Assembly (NCBI GenBank): GCA_017405875.1 | Contig: JAFQZM010000046.1 | Span: 1 to 41,109, forward strand | Origin: a bacterium | GTDB taxonomy: Bacteria > UBP6 > UBA1177 | Direction: 5' to 3' | Length of the DNA stretch: 41,109 nucleotides | In this document: one piece after another, positions 33,592 to 41,109 of the stretch | Layout: each line of letters starts with the position of its first letter | Numbering within the stretch: position 1 is the stretch's first letter | Notes under the pieces: generated by a model | Told to the model about the DNA's origin: nothing | Seen by the model: only the letters and a program-made list of their open reading frames with translations | Databases searched by the model: none | Position numbers and translations under genes: made by a program

Positions 33592-34484
33592 CACTTGTAT
33601 TTATCTTAGGTCCCACCGCGTCGGGAAAGACTTCCCTTTCAATCGAATTTGCAAAAAGGCTGAACGGAGAAATCATCGGCGCAGACTCACTCCAGATTTA
33701 CAAAGATTTAGTCATCGGTTCCGCCGCTCCGACGCCTGACGAAATGCAGGGAATACCGCATCATCTTATCGGAACGAGGGATCTCAAAGACGAGATCAGC
33801 GCCGGAATTTATATATCTCAAGCTCTTCCGATAATCGAAAAAATAGAAAAATCGGGAAAAACCCCGATCGTGGTGGGCGGCACAAATTTTTATGTCGATG
33901 CCCTTATCAACGGACTTTCTCCCGTTCCCGCGGCAGACGAAGAAACGATGCGCCTTTGGGAAGAAAAATTCAGACCTGTTTCGACAGAAGAACTTTTCGC
34001 AGAACTTCAGAAAACCGATCCCGAGTGGGCTGAAAACATCTCTTCACCAAACGACAGACAGAGGATAAAGCGAGGTCTTTTCGTTGCAAAAACTACCGGA
34101 AAAACTCTTTCCGAGTGGAACAGAATGGAAAGAATCAACGCTTACGAAGGCGAATTCATCGCTTTGGGAATCGATATCGAGCGCGAAAAACTTTACGAAA
34201 GAATCAATCTCCGCACAAAAATCATGCTTGATTCAGGATTAATTGATGAAGTCCGCGCAATCAATGAAAAAGGCTTCAATTCTTCAAACTGCAAGGCTTT
34301 GTGCTCAATCGGTTACGCCGAAACTGAGCGCTATCTCAAAGGTGAAATCACATCAATAGACGAACTTTCCGAACTTATTGCACAGAATACGAGACACTTG
34401 GCAAAAAGACAGCTTACATGGCTTAGAAACCGTGATTATGTCGTGTGGAAAAATCCTGAAGAAATTCTGAAACTCAACTTCTGA
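33588..34484 (+). CDS. miaA: MiaA, tRNA dimethylallyltransferase
   Basis: The 298-residue enzyme transfers the dimethylallyl group to N6 of A37 in tRNAs reading codons that start with U. The P-loop GPTASGKTS is at about 8-16, the catalytic-Asp region reads GADSLQIYKDL (many family members have DSRQVY), and VVGGTNFYVDAL and SPNDRQRIKRGL fit the family. C-terminal RHLAKRQLTWLRNRD is also typical. The length is normal (about 300). It overlaps mutL by 4 bases, and a mutL-miaA order is common in bacteria, including E. coli. It converges on the next gene with only 3 bases between stops, so no separate terminator fits there. Confidence 0.96.
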   Translation: MTLVFILGPTASGKTSLSIEFAKRLNGEIIGADSLQIYKDLVIGSAAPTPDEMQGIPHHLIGTRDLKDEISAGIYISQALPIIEKIEKSGKTPIVVGGTNFYVDALINGLSPVPAADEETMRLWEEKFRPVSTEELFAELQKTDPEWAENISSPNDRQRIKRGLFVAKTTGKTLSEWNRMERINAYEGEFIALGIDIEREKLYERINLRTKIMLDSGLIDEVRAINEKGFNSSNCKALCSIGYAETERYLKGEITSIDELSELIAQNTRHLAKRQLTWLRNRDYVVWKNPEEILKLNF

Positions 34485-34487
34485 AAA

Positions 34488-35768
34488 TTAGTATTTCTTG
34501 TCGAGTTCGTAGAATACCGAGAGGTAAAGAGCGTTTGAAACCTGCCAGTCGCGAACGACTGCGAAATCTCTCTTGACATTAAGCTCATAGTTGAAAGCAA
34601 CGTATTTGTAAACGTTGAAATCAAGTCTGAAGCGGGTTTCGAACTGAAGAGCATCAATCCATTTGAATTCGTCTTCCGGAGCTTCTTTGTAGTTGTCTTT
34701 CGTGTCATCCGGCATATAGAAAGGCATAACGACTTTTGCAGTAAGGTCGTAAGCAACAACTCTGTTTTTAAGGAAGCCGTTAAGGGTAAGACCAGCTTCA
34801 CCGCCGACTTCGTAAACATTGTTGAGTCCTTTGAAATCGAGTTCAGCAGTGTCGTCATCGTCAGCAAGAACAAGCGTATTGCCTACGAAAACTTCTCTGG
34901 CTGTAAGACCGGCATAAACTTCAAGGTTAGCTTCTTCCTGTTCGATCGGACGAACGAAGATACCGGTTCCTTCTGTGAGGTAGAGAGGTTTGCCGGGTTC
35001 AGCCGTTTCGAACATTCTTTTACCTTTCGCATTTCTTGAGTTGTCGTCTTTTACAATGTAGTCAGTGTCTTCATTCTGGTAGTCATAACCGGGAAGGAAG
35101 TGGGTTTCAAGACCGGCTTTCAAGTAGTAACCTGCGATCTTGTGGAACATAAGGTTGTAACGGAAGTCGAACTTGAAAAGGTCGTTTGCGATTACCCAGC
35201 CGTCAAATGCCGGAGTGCGGCTTACGCCTTCTTTAAGGTTGAGGTCGGTAAGAACTTCGTGCATGCCTTCTTTGTACTTGTAGTTGAAGACAATGTTTGC
35301 ATCCGTCTGGAAGTAGTGACCGTCAGCTTTTCCTGCAACGTGACTGTTGTGCATGTAGCTTGCCGAAAGCTGGGGCTTGAAGTAGATGAAGTGGTGCGGA
35401 TCAGCAACCGGTGCTTCTTCTGCCGGAGCGTCGCATTTCGGGCAGTTGCAGTTGTCAGCCGGAGCTTCTGCGGTTGCATCAGCAGCGGGAGCTTCCTCTT
35501 TCGCAGGTTCTTCTGCAGGAGCCTGTTCAGCGGGAGCTTCCTCTTTCGCGGGTTCTTCTGCGGGAGCAGCCTGTTCAGCAGGCGCTTCTTCACTAGCAGG
35601 TTCTTCTGCCGGAGCAGCCTGTTCAGCAGCCGGAGCCTCAGCCGGTGCAGCTTCTTCCGCAGCTGCGGGCTGGTTTTCGTCAGCTTTAGGAGCTTCTGCC
35701 GGAGCTTCCTGAGCCGTCAACGAAGCGAAAATAAAAACGATTGAAAGCAAAAACATAAAGCGTTTCAT
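34488..35768 (-). CDS. Outer-membrane-type beta-rich protein with an Ala/Pro/Glu-rich N-terminal extension
   Basis: The 426-residue protein has a signal peptide (MKRFMFLLSIVFIFASLTA, cleaved before Gln20). A low-complexity region of about 100 residues follows, containing near-perfect 15-16-residue repeats of the form EQAAPAEEPAKEEAPA. A CNCPKC motif (Cys107, 109, 112) ends this region. The remaining 300 residues show alternating hydrophobic and polar strands and end in LYLSVFYELDKKY, a C-terminal aromatic as used by outer membrane barrels, so I infer a barrel with a flexible periplasmic extension, perhaps spanning toward peptidoglycan. The ribosome site AGGAGG is 7 bases from the ATG, and a strong promoter at 35808-35836 suggests high expression. 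It converges with miaA. Which barrel family it belongs to is unknown. Confidence 0.75.
   Translation of the reverse strand: MKRFMFLLSIVFIFASLTAQEAPAEAPKADENQPAAAEEAAPAEAPAAEQAAPAEEPASEEAPAEQAAPAEEPAKEEAPAEQAPAEEPAKEEAPAADATAEAPADNCNCPKCDAPAEEAPVADPHHFIYFKPQLSASYMHNSHVAGKADGHYFQTDANIVFNYKYKEGMHEVLTDLNLKEGVSRTPAFDGWVIANDLFKFDFRYNLMFHKIAGYYLKAGLETHFLPGYDYQNEDTDYIVKDDNSRNAKGKRMFETAEPGKPLYLTEGTGIFVRPIEQEEANLEVYAGLTAREVFVGNTLVLADDDDTAELDFKGLNNVYEVGGEAGLTLNGFLKNRVVAYDLTAKVVMPFYMPDDTKDNYKEAPEDEFKWIDALQFETRFRLDFNVYKYVAFNYELNVKRDFAVVRDWQVSNALYLSVFYELDKKY
35484..35624 (-). repeat. Tandem 15-16-codon Ala/Pro/Glu repeats
   Basis: The units code for EQAAPAEEPASEEAPA, EQAAPAEEPAKEEAPA and EQ-APAEEPAKEEAPA (residues 49-95). 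The three units are nearly identical in protein and similar in DNA, and they are prone to length change by slippage. Confidence 0.85.
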
Positions 35769-35807
35769 CTTTTTCCTCCTAAAATAAACAAAAAATTTAC
35801 GGGCGGG

Positions 35808-35836
35808 ATTATAGACAAAAAAATTATTTTTGCAAA
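35808..35836 (-). promoter_or_regulatory. Strong sigma-70 promoter of the outer-membrane protein gene
   Basis: On the minus strand TTGCAA (35836-35831) is followed after 17 bases by a perfect TATAAT (35813-35808). The start of transcription would be near 35801, giving a leader of about 33 bases with an AGGAGG ribosome site. An AT-rich inverted repeat lies upstream at 35880-35903. Confidence 0.8.
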
Positions 35837-35879
35837 TTTTTTACTCAAATTTTCGTTAGGTTTGCAGATTTTTTATGAA

Positions 35880-35903
35880 ATTATGCTTAATTTTGCATAA
35901 TTA
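35880..35903. promoter_or_regulatory. Perfect AT-rich inverted repeat upstream of the outer-membrane protein promoter
   Basis: AATTATGC at 35880-35887 is followed after 8 bases by GCATAATT at 35896-35903. The centre lies about 90 bases upstream of the expected transcription start. It could be an operator, or a terminator-like stem for the tiny minus-strand gene upstream. Confidence 0.45.
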
Positions 35904-35937
35904 TGATTTTCGAATGCTATATCAAACCGCATCCAAT

Positions 35938-35994
35938 CAAAACAAGAGTTAATACAAATGAAAGAAGAGTTGCTAAAAACGTTCTACTATCCAT
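35938..35994 (-). CDS. Putative 18-residue hydrophobic peptide (possibly a frameshifted small lipoprotein)
   Basis: The minus strand encodes MDSRTFLATLLSFVLTLV then TGA, with a strong GGAGG ribosome site (36001-36005) 6 bases before the ATG. The peptide is one membrane-like helix. In the next frame the sequence continues LIGCGLI-stop, where LIGC would be a lipobox; one extra T in the short T run at the stop would join them into a 25-residue lipopeptide. That suggests either a one-base frameshift or sequencing error, or a genuine tiny membrane peptide. No family is recognised. Confidence 0.4.
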
Positions 35995-36005
35995 GGCTTG
36001 CCTCC

Positions 36006-36197
36006 AAAAATAAAACAACAAACAAGCTGACGAACATGCCAACGTCTTTTATTTAGTTCCTTGAAAGGGCGATTTTTCTGATAAAAATTTCAAAAAAAAT
36101 TAAAAAATTGATTAAATTGCTGATTTCATTCAATATTTTAATAAAAAATCATATCGATATATCGATATTACGTTATTACGACCGCCGCAAAAAAGGT
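36006..36197. other. Intergenic region, mostly featureless
   Basis: AT-rich sequence between the tiny peptide gene and the M16 peptidase stop. The 18-bp palindrome at 36151-36168 is the only structure I see. A GG...GC pair near 36024-36042 looks like sigma-54 but has 11 instead of 10 bases between. Confidence 0.5.
36141..36168 (-). terminator. Possible intrinsic terminator of the M16 peptidase gene
   Basis: ATATCGATATATCGATAT at 36151-36168 is a perfect 18-bp palindrome. On the minus strand it is followed two bases later by TTTTTT. It lies 30 bases past the peptidase stop at 36198. The stem is AT-rich and therefore weak for a rho-independent terminator. Confidence 0.4.
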
Positions 36198-38633
36198 TTA
36201 AACTGCTCCGCTCAGAATCCAGGTTCCTTTTTTGAGCCATTTTTCTGCGGCTGCGCGGATCATCTGAGGAGTGATAGAATTGATTATTTCAAGCTGTTTG
36301 AGGTATGTACCGGCTTTGAGACCGAGGACTTCTTCTATTACGATATTGCTCGAGTGGAAACTGCTGCTCTGCACCGCCTTTGCAAACGACGTCGCCAGCG
36401 TGTTTTTGGTTTCGTTGAGTCTCTCTTCGAGAAGTTTTCCGTTTCGGATCTCGTCAATCGTCTTTTCAAAGACATCCTGAACCGCTTTGATCTTTTCAGG
36501 GCTCGTTATCGCAATGAAATTCGCCGAGCCGCCGACCGGAGTATTGCTTATTGAAAATGAAAATGTGTAGACGAGACCGTTTTTCTCCCTGAGTTCCGTA
36601 AAAAGCGGCGAGCGTTCACCGTTAAGGTAACATTCAAGAAGGCGCATCGTGTCAAAATCCTTGTCGTAGTGTGAAGGACCTCTGAAAATTTTTGAAATAT
36701 AGGCCTGATCCTTCCCTTTTACCGGAATTTTTATCGTTTCTCCGCTCAAAGGCTTGAGTTTTGCAGACACAGTTTCAAGTACGCTCTTTCCCTCTTTGAA
36801 GCAGGAGAGAAGTTTTTCAGCAGTCTCTTTTTCAGCCGCACCCGATATCGCCATTACGAAATCGTTTTTGTTGAGGAAAACATCTCTCACTTTCCGCGCA
36901 TCGGCGACTGTCATCTTCGAAATTGATGCTACCGTTCCGTCGGAAATAAATTCCCACGGAGTGCCGCCGAAAAGCTCTCTGTTTGCAGCTGCACGAATGA
37001 AATATTCAGGGTATTCCTGCATCATCGAAAGGTTTGAAAGGACGCTCAGCTTCTCTTTTTCAAAGTCTTCTTCCTTGATTTTGTTGTCGAAAAACCGTTT
37101 TACGATATCGACCGCCTCGTCTGCGAAACTGTCGCGCGCAGTGAATTCAAGCCCTGCGTACGAGTTGCTGTTGACCGGCTTTATTCTGATTCCAAATTTA
37201 TCGAGATAGCTGTTCGTCTCGTCAAAACTCATTCCATCTGCCGAAGCAAAAATAGATGAAACCGCCAGTTTGAAAGAACCGGGAAGCCCTTTTAAATTCA
37301 TCTGTGCGCCGCCGCGCTTGAGTATGCAGCCGCTCACAAAAGGAGAACCGTCGAGCTTTTTGATGAAGCATTTGAGTTTTCCGCTTTTGACAACCGCATG
37401 GTCTTTGCTTTTGTCAGCGCTTTTTGCAGCCGGAAATTCAAATGAATTTATGTCGAAAGTGCATCGCGGCGACTTTGAAAAACCTATATAAACCTTGTCA
37501 AAACCAAGATATTCCCTCTTGAACCTGTTGAGATCATCAGCCGTAAGATGGACGAATTCGTAAAAATAGTCGCGGTCGAGTTTTTCTGCATCTTTGTAGA
37601 GAAGAAAACTTTTCTGCATGATTGCCGGAGTGTTTCCCAAACCTTCCGAATTGAAAAATTCCTTGCTTAAAAGCACTTCGCGCGCCTTTGCGACCTGACT
37701 CTGCGTAAATTCAAGCGAATCCCACACTTTCGCCCACTTTTCGAGCCTCTTTTTTACATTTGCTGCGGGCATCGCGCAGAGCTGAACGTAAGTCGAACCC
37801 AGAACGCCCGTTTCGGTTCCTTCGGTGTAAGTGTCAAAAGTGTTGTGCTCGTAAACAAGTTCATTGTATAAAACACCACTATCCATGCTGTAGGTTATCG
37901 CGCTTATAAGATTCATCACCGCTTCGATCCTGCCTGTGTGAGGCGGCAGATCCCAGCCTGCGGCAAAGTAGCATTTGTTCTGCCCGTTCGTTATTTCAAA
38001 GCACTTTTTTCCTTTCCACGGAGTGAGTTTCCCTTTTTTCCAGTCGGGACTAACATCAAGTTCCATTGACGGCTTTCCTTCATATCCGCCTGCAATAACG
38101 AGGTAAGGCGAATTGAAAACGCGGTTTTTCCAGAAATCGGCAACATCTTTTTTGGTCGCTTTGCCGACCGTGTGATTTTCACCCAAAATCTTCTGACCGT
38201 AAGTATTTTCCGTGTAGATATTGTGCATCAGCGCTTCGTGCAGATTGTCTGCCGGACTGTCGTCATACATCGCCATTTCTTCAAGAACGACTCTTCTTTC
38301 CTCTGTAAAGTCAGCATTACTGATAGTCATGAAAGAGGTGTTGAAAATCTTCTCTAAAAATGCGAGAACTTCAGCGGCATAGCGGCTCTGAACCATGATT
38401 TCAAAGGCGATCACGTCGTGCGAAGTGTATGCGTTGCTGCTTCCGCCCAAAGCCGAAACGAATTCAAAAATAGAAACACCGTCAACTTTGAGTTTGAAAG
38501 CCAGATGCTCGCAGAAATGTGCAAAACCGAGCGTTTTGTCGTCTTCAAGCGAGCTTCCACCCGGAAAACAGAGAGTTATTTCGGTGTATGAAAAGTCCTT
38601 TTTATACTCGATCACAGGAATTTTTTGTTTCAT
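36198..38633 (-). CDS. M16-family zinc metallopeptidase
   Basis: The 811-residue protein has the inverted zinc motif HFCEH at residues 39-43 in AHFCEHLAFK. The third ligand Glu is expected about 76 residues later, matching VVLEEMAMYDDSP near 117-125. M16 enzymes form a clam-shell that degrades short peptides; the second half lacks an HxxEH motif, as usual for the inactive half, and shows GGSANFIAITSP. No signal peptide is visible, so it probably works in the cytoplasm. The start follows GAGGAG by 5 bases. The restriction enzyme gene ends 40 bases upstream on the same strand. It is related to pitrilysin/PqqL-type proteins but is not assigned to a subfamily. Confidence 0.88.
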   Translation of the reverse strand: MKQKIPVIEYKKDFSYTEITLCFPGGSSLEDDKTLGFAHFCEHLAFKLKVDGVSIFEFVSALGGSSNAYTSHDVIAFEIMVQSRYAAEVLAFLEKIFNTSFMTISNADFTEERRVVLEEMAMYDDSPADNLHEALMHNIYTENTYGQKILGENHTVGKATKKDVADFWKNRVFNSPYLVIAGGYEGKPSMELDVSPDWKKGKLTPWKGKKCFEITNGQNKCYFAAGWDLPPHTGRIEAVMNLISAITYSMDSGVLYNELVYEHNTFDTYTEGTETGVLGSTYVQLCAMPAANVKKRLEKWAKVWDSLEFTQSQVAKAREVLLSKEFFNSEGLGNTPAIMQKSFLLYKDAEKLDRDYFYEFVHLTADDLNRFKREYLGFDKVYIGFSKSPRCTFDINSFEFPAAKSADKSKDHAVVKSGKLKCFIKKLDGSPFVSGCILKRGGAQMNLKGLPGSFKLAVSSIFASADGMSFDETNSYLDKFGIRIKPVNSNSYAGLEFTARDSFADEAVDIVKRFFDNKIKEEDFEKEKLSVLSNLSMMQEYPEYFIRAAANRELFGGTPWEFISDGTVASISKMTVADARKVRDVFLNKNDFVMAISGAAEKETAEKLLSCFKEGKSVLETVSAKLKPLSGETIKIPVKGKDQAYISKIFRGPSHYDKDFDTMRLLECYLNGERSPLFTELREKNGLVYTFSFSISNTPVGGSANFIAITSPEKIKAVQDVFEKTIDEIRNGKLLEERLNETKNTLATSFAKAVQSSSFHSSNIVIEEVLGLKAGTYLKQLEIINSITPQMIRAAAEKWLKKGTWILSGAV

Positions 38634-38673
38634 TGCGGCTCCTCTTAAAAAAATATCTGAATAATTCTGTCTG

Positions 38674-41109
38674 TCATTTCTTTTCTGTCAGCTTCTCATA
38701 CATCTTGAAAAGCTCGGCTACTATCTCAGATTCACTCATTTTCGGATTGAAACCGTAAGCCTGCATTACGGCGAGGTCGTTTGCTTCATGTGCCTTGCGC
38801 AAATCAGGCGGCATCGTGGTTTCATCGTACAAATCGGCAAGAGAAGATTCGGGATATCTTGCCCTCGCATCTAAAATCGCCTGAGCTGTCTGCTCGATTT
38901 TCTCTTTGATTTCCTTGCCTCGCCTTTTAGGAGAGGTGGCAGTATTGCTGCCGGAGAGGTCAGGCCACGGAAAGTTGTTGTAAACAATTTCCTTTGAATA
39001 ACGGTATCGCATTTCAAGCCTGCCTGCAATTGCGCGCATCCAAGCCATGTGAACAGAACTTGTCAAAATGCCGAAATGATAAAGCGTTGCATCAGGAATG
39101 AGATTTACCTGATTACTGCAAAGATTATCTGGGGTCATAAACCCGATCGGAATATAAAACCGTTTTTCCGAAGAGACTACCGGAACGACCATGAAATCTG
39201 TTGTCGGTATGACTTCCAGTCCGAATCTTGCAGGATACAAAGCAGCTTTTACAGTTGCCCCCCTTTTACTTGCAAGGCGATAGTGTTTCACTGCTTCTAA
39301 AATTTTCATACAACTGTTCATTTTACGAAGTTCTGCCGGCGAACAGTTTCCCAAATACAAGCACCAGCGCGGACAATTATATAAAAACTCTTCTGCTCCG
39401 TACCAAAGACGGAAATATTTTTCCGATAACGGTTCTTTTTTTACGAATTCATTCTTTTCAACATCTGTAAACATGAATTTATCGTTATCTATACGCTGGC
39501 TGCCTGTAAGAAGCGGAGGCACATCAAATAAAGGCGACATACGTTTTTCGATAAAAATATCGGGGGCGTCAAGCAGATATCCGTTTATGTTTTCTGCCTC
39601 TATTTTCTCATGCTCATTCTCAAAAATAATTTTCTGTTTTGTGTTCTCTGCGACACTGAATCCGATAACAACACAATGGACTGTAGCCATATTGCCTTTA
39701 TCCGAGGTTTCGTTCGCCCATTTGAATGTCCGCCATGCGAAATCAAAATGAATCCCTTCGGCAAAAAGCGGCTTCCACAGATTTGCTACAGATGCTCCCT
39801 GCGTAACGGAATTTGTCGAAACAAATGCACATCTGGTATTTGTGCCTTTTATCAAATCAAATGCCTTTTTATACCAGCAACTGACATAATCAAGATCTCC
39901 TGCTCCGTGCCAATCCCTGCCGAAAGTAGAAATCAGATCTTCCTTCTGCCGTTTATCCATAAACCTTGCACCAACAAACGGCGGATTTCCGATGATGTAG
40001 TTATAATTCCGATAGTTTTTTATGTTTTCCGGAAGTTCTTTTGATTCGACTTCTTTTGCGACAACATTCAATTCTTTGTAATGTTCACCGTATTTGGGTT
40101 TTGGTTCACCAACGGCATAAACATTCAATTTGTCGGCATAAACAAAAGTGTCGGATTTTTCAGCCGAAAGCGTTGACCAGTCCATTCTGAGTGCGTTGCC
40201 TTCAACTATTGTGGCACTTGTTGAAAGCGGCAGGAAATCAAGATTCTGCTCTACGATCTTCTCGGTTTCCTTCATCATCTGGCTTTCCGCAATCCAAAGA
40301 GCCGTTTTTGCGACAGTCACTGCAAAATCGTTGATTTCAATGCCGTAAAACTGCGATATTCGGACTTTTATCGGCGAAAAATCCTTGCTCGAAAGAAGCA
40401 TCTGCGAGCCGTGAATAACTTTCAGACACTCGTTTTCCAAGCGTCTAAGAGAAATATATGTCTCTGTCAGAAAATTTCCGCTGCCACATGCGGGATCAAG
40501 AAATTTCAAAGAGGCCAGTTTATTGCGGAAATCGTCTAATTTTTTTATTTTTTCTTTTCCCGCTTTTTTGCGTAAAGCAGCAAATTCCGCTTTCAGATCA
40601 TCCATAAAGAGCGGATCGATAACTTTGTGGATATTTTCGATCGAAGTATAATGCATCCCGCCTTTGCGCCGCGTTTCGGGGTTGAGTGTCGATTCAAAAA
40701 CGGCGCCGAAAATCGTGGGCGAAATCTCCGACCAGTCGAAAGGAGCACAGTGATTCACGATAACATCAACGATTTCTTTGGTAAAATTGGGAATTTCAAT
40801 CGTGTCATCGGCAAAAAGCCCGCCGTTCGTGTAAGGAAACGAATTGATTTTCGTGTCATATTTGTCGCGGTTTTCAGGCTTCGTATTCAGAATTTTGAAC
40901 AGTTTTATAATTCCGTCGCGAAGATTTTCTGTTGAAAACGATTTTATATAGTCTTCAAAAGCCGTCCTCGTCTCGAAAAGGCCTGCATCTTCGGCATAAA
41001 GGCAGAAAACTATTCTGACGCACAGGATATTCAAACTTCGGAAACTGTTTTCGTCAGGCTCGATATATTCCTTAAAAAGCGCATCGTAGAGTTTGCCGAC
41101 AAGCTCACC
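38674..41109 (-). CDS. MmeI-like (type IIL/IIG) restriction-modification enzyme, C-terminal part
   Basis: The frame is open to the right edge, so the N-terminus with the nuclease domain is outside the window; about 811 codons are visible. Reading from the edge, LNILCVRIVFCLYAEDAG precedes the methyltransferase. Motif X-like RRKGGMHYTS is near 40650-40690, the SAM site DPACGSGNF near 40472-40496, and catalytic NPPF at 39975-39986, giving an N6-adenine methyltransferase. A target recognition region follows, then the usual C-terminus (AQAILDARARYPESSLADLY, MPPDLRKAH, MQAYGF). Cleavage and methylation are normally in this one polypeptide, with no separate specificity subunit. The recognition sequence cannot be read by eye. 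A repeat-coded insert, SPKRRGKE, interrupts the C-terminal region at 38914-38939. Confidence 0.9.
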   Translation of the reverse strand, partial: GELVGKLYDALFKEYIEPDENSFRSLNILCVRIVFCLYAEDAGLFETRTAFEDYIKSFSTENLRDGIIKLFKILNTKPENRDKYDTKINSFPYTNGGLFADDTIEIPNFTKEIVDVIVNHCAPFDWSEISPTIFGAVFESTLNPETRRKGGMHYTSIENIHKVIDPLFMDDLKAEFAALRKKAGKEKIKKLDDFRNKLASLKFLDPACGSGNFLTETYISLRRLENECLKVIHGSQMLLSSKDFSPIKVRISQFYGIEINDFAVTVAKTALWIAESQMMKETEKIVEQNLDFLPLSTSATIVEGNALRMDWSTLSAEKSDTFVYADKLNVYAVGEPKPKYGEHYKELNVVAKEVESKELPENIKNYRNYNYIIGNPPFVGARFMDKRQKEDLISTFGRDWHGAGDLDYVSCWYKKAFDLIKGTNTRCAFVSTNSVTQGASVANLWKPLFAEGIHFDFAWRTFKWANETSDKGNMATVHCVVIGFSVAENTKQKIIFENEHEKIEAENINGYLLDAPDIFIEKRMSPLFDVPPLLTGSQRIDNDKFMFTDVEKNEFVKKEPLSEKYFRLWYGAEEFLYNCPRWCLYLGNCSPAELRKMNSCMKILEAVKHYRLASKRGATVKAALYPARFGLEVIPTTDFMVVPVVSSEKRFYIPIGFMTPDNLCSNQVNLIPDATLYHFGILTSSVHMAWMRAIAGRLEMRYRYSKEIVYNNFPWPDLSGSNTATSPKRRGKEIKEKIEQTAQAILDARARYPESSLADLYDETTMPPDLRKAHEANDLAVMQAYGFNPKMSESEIVAELFKMYEKLTEKK
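38914..38939 (-). repeat. Dispersed hairpin repeat, copy 2, in-frame in the restriction enzyme
   Basis: The minus strand reads CCACCTCTCCT-AAA-AGGCGAGGCAAG. It has the same arms as the copy at 727-753 and the same T-C mismatch within the stem, with a different centre. In frame it codes for TSPKRRGK between two conserved parts of the MmeI-like C-terminus. It looks like a palindromic element tolerated inside a coding sequence. Confidence 0.65.

Noticed and set aside
35386-35712. Long plus-strand frames rich in Ala, Gly and Ser across the outer-membrane protein gene
   Set aside because: They are the complement of the Ala/Pro/Glu repeats; the minus-strand gene has a signal peptide, a ribosome site and a strong promoter.
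36024-36042. Sigma-54-like sequence upstream of the tiny peptide gene
   Set aside because: GG and GC are separated by 11 rather than 10 bases, which is not tolerated by known RpoN promoters.

Overview
The window reads as a chromosomal piece of an AT-leaning Gram-negative bacterium, probably an uncultured deltaproteobacterial or Myxococcota-like lineage. The signs are type IV pilins behind sigma-54-type promoters, an outer-membrane-style beta-rich protein, RecB and RecD, a lipoprotein with a classical lipobox, and a giant secreted protein mixing EGF-like, Myxococcus-type Cys-rich (CGDG...E.CD), LamG, proprotein-convertase P and leucine-rich repeat modules with Asp/Pro-rich linkers. The lineage is an inference from gene content only. 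I saw no rRNA, tRNA, CRISPR array, integrase or intact insertion sequence.

Region by region. (1) 1-705, minus strand: two tandem type IV pilin genes (one cut by the left edge), each preceded by a near-perfect -24/-12 promoter. (2) 813-9771, plus strand: recB, recD and a giant 2-hydroxyacyl-CoA dehydratase activase-type protein, each overlapping the next by 4 bases. No recC is present here. (3) 9772-10868: gene debris, made of the tail of a winged-helix protein with a 12-bp tandem repeat, fused to a partial copy of the neighbouring 1931-residue gene. (4) 10882-27246, minus strand: a secretion/surface cluster of a 3123-residue multidomain protein, a 1931-residue secreted protein of unknown family and a beta-propeller lipoprotein. 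(5) 27556-34484, plus strand: a membrane-anchored beta-sheet plus helical-repeat protein, a GAF protein, a two-ended membrane protein, mutL and miaA, the last four tightly packed. (6) 34488-41109, minus strand: an Ala/Pro/Glu-rich outer membrane protein with a strong promoter, a tiny hydrophobic peptide gene, an M16 zinc peptidase, and an MmeI-like restriction-modification enzyme that runs off the right edge.

The housekeeping blocks (recBD, mutL-miaA) are ordinary. The most unusual material is the roughly 16-kb surface cluster, the partial duplication beside it with patchy silent divergence suggestive of gene conversion, a hairpin repeat found both upstream of recB and in-frame inside the restriction enzyme, and the 27.5-kb membrane protein whose architecture recalls lipid-transfer proteins. 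Family names below come from recognisable motifs read by eye; no database search was possible.
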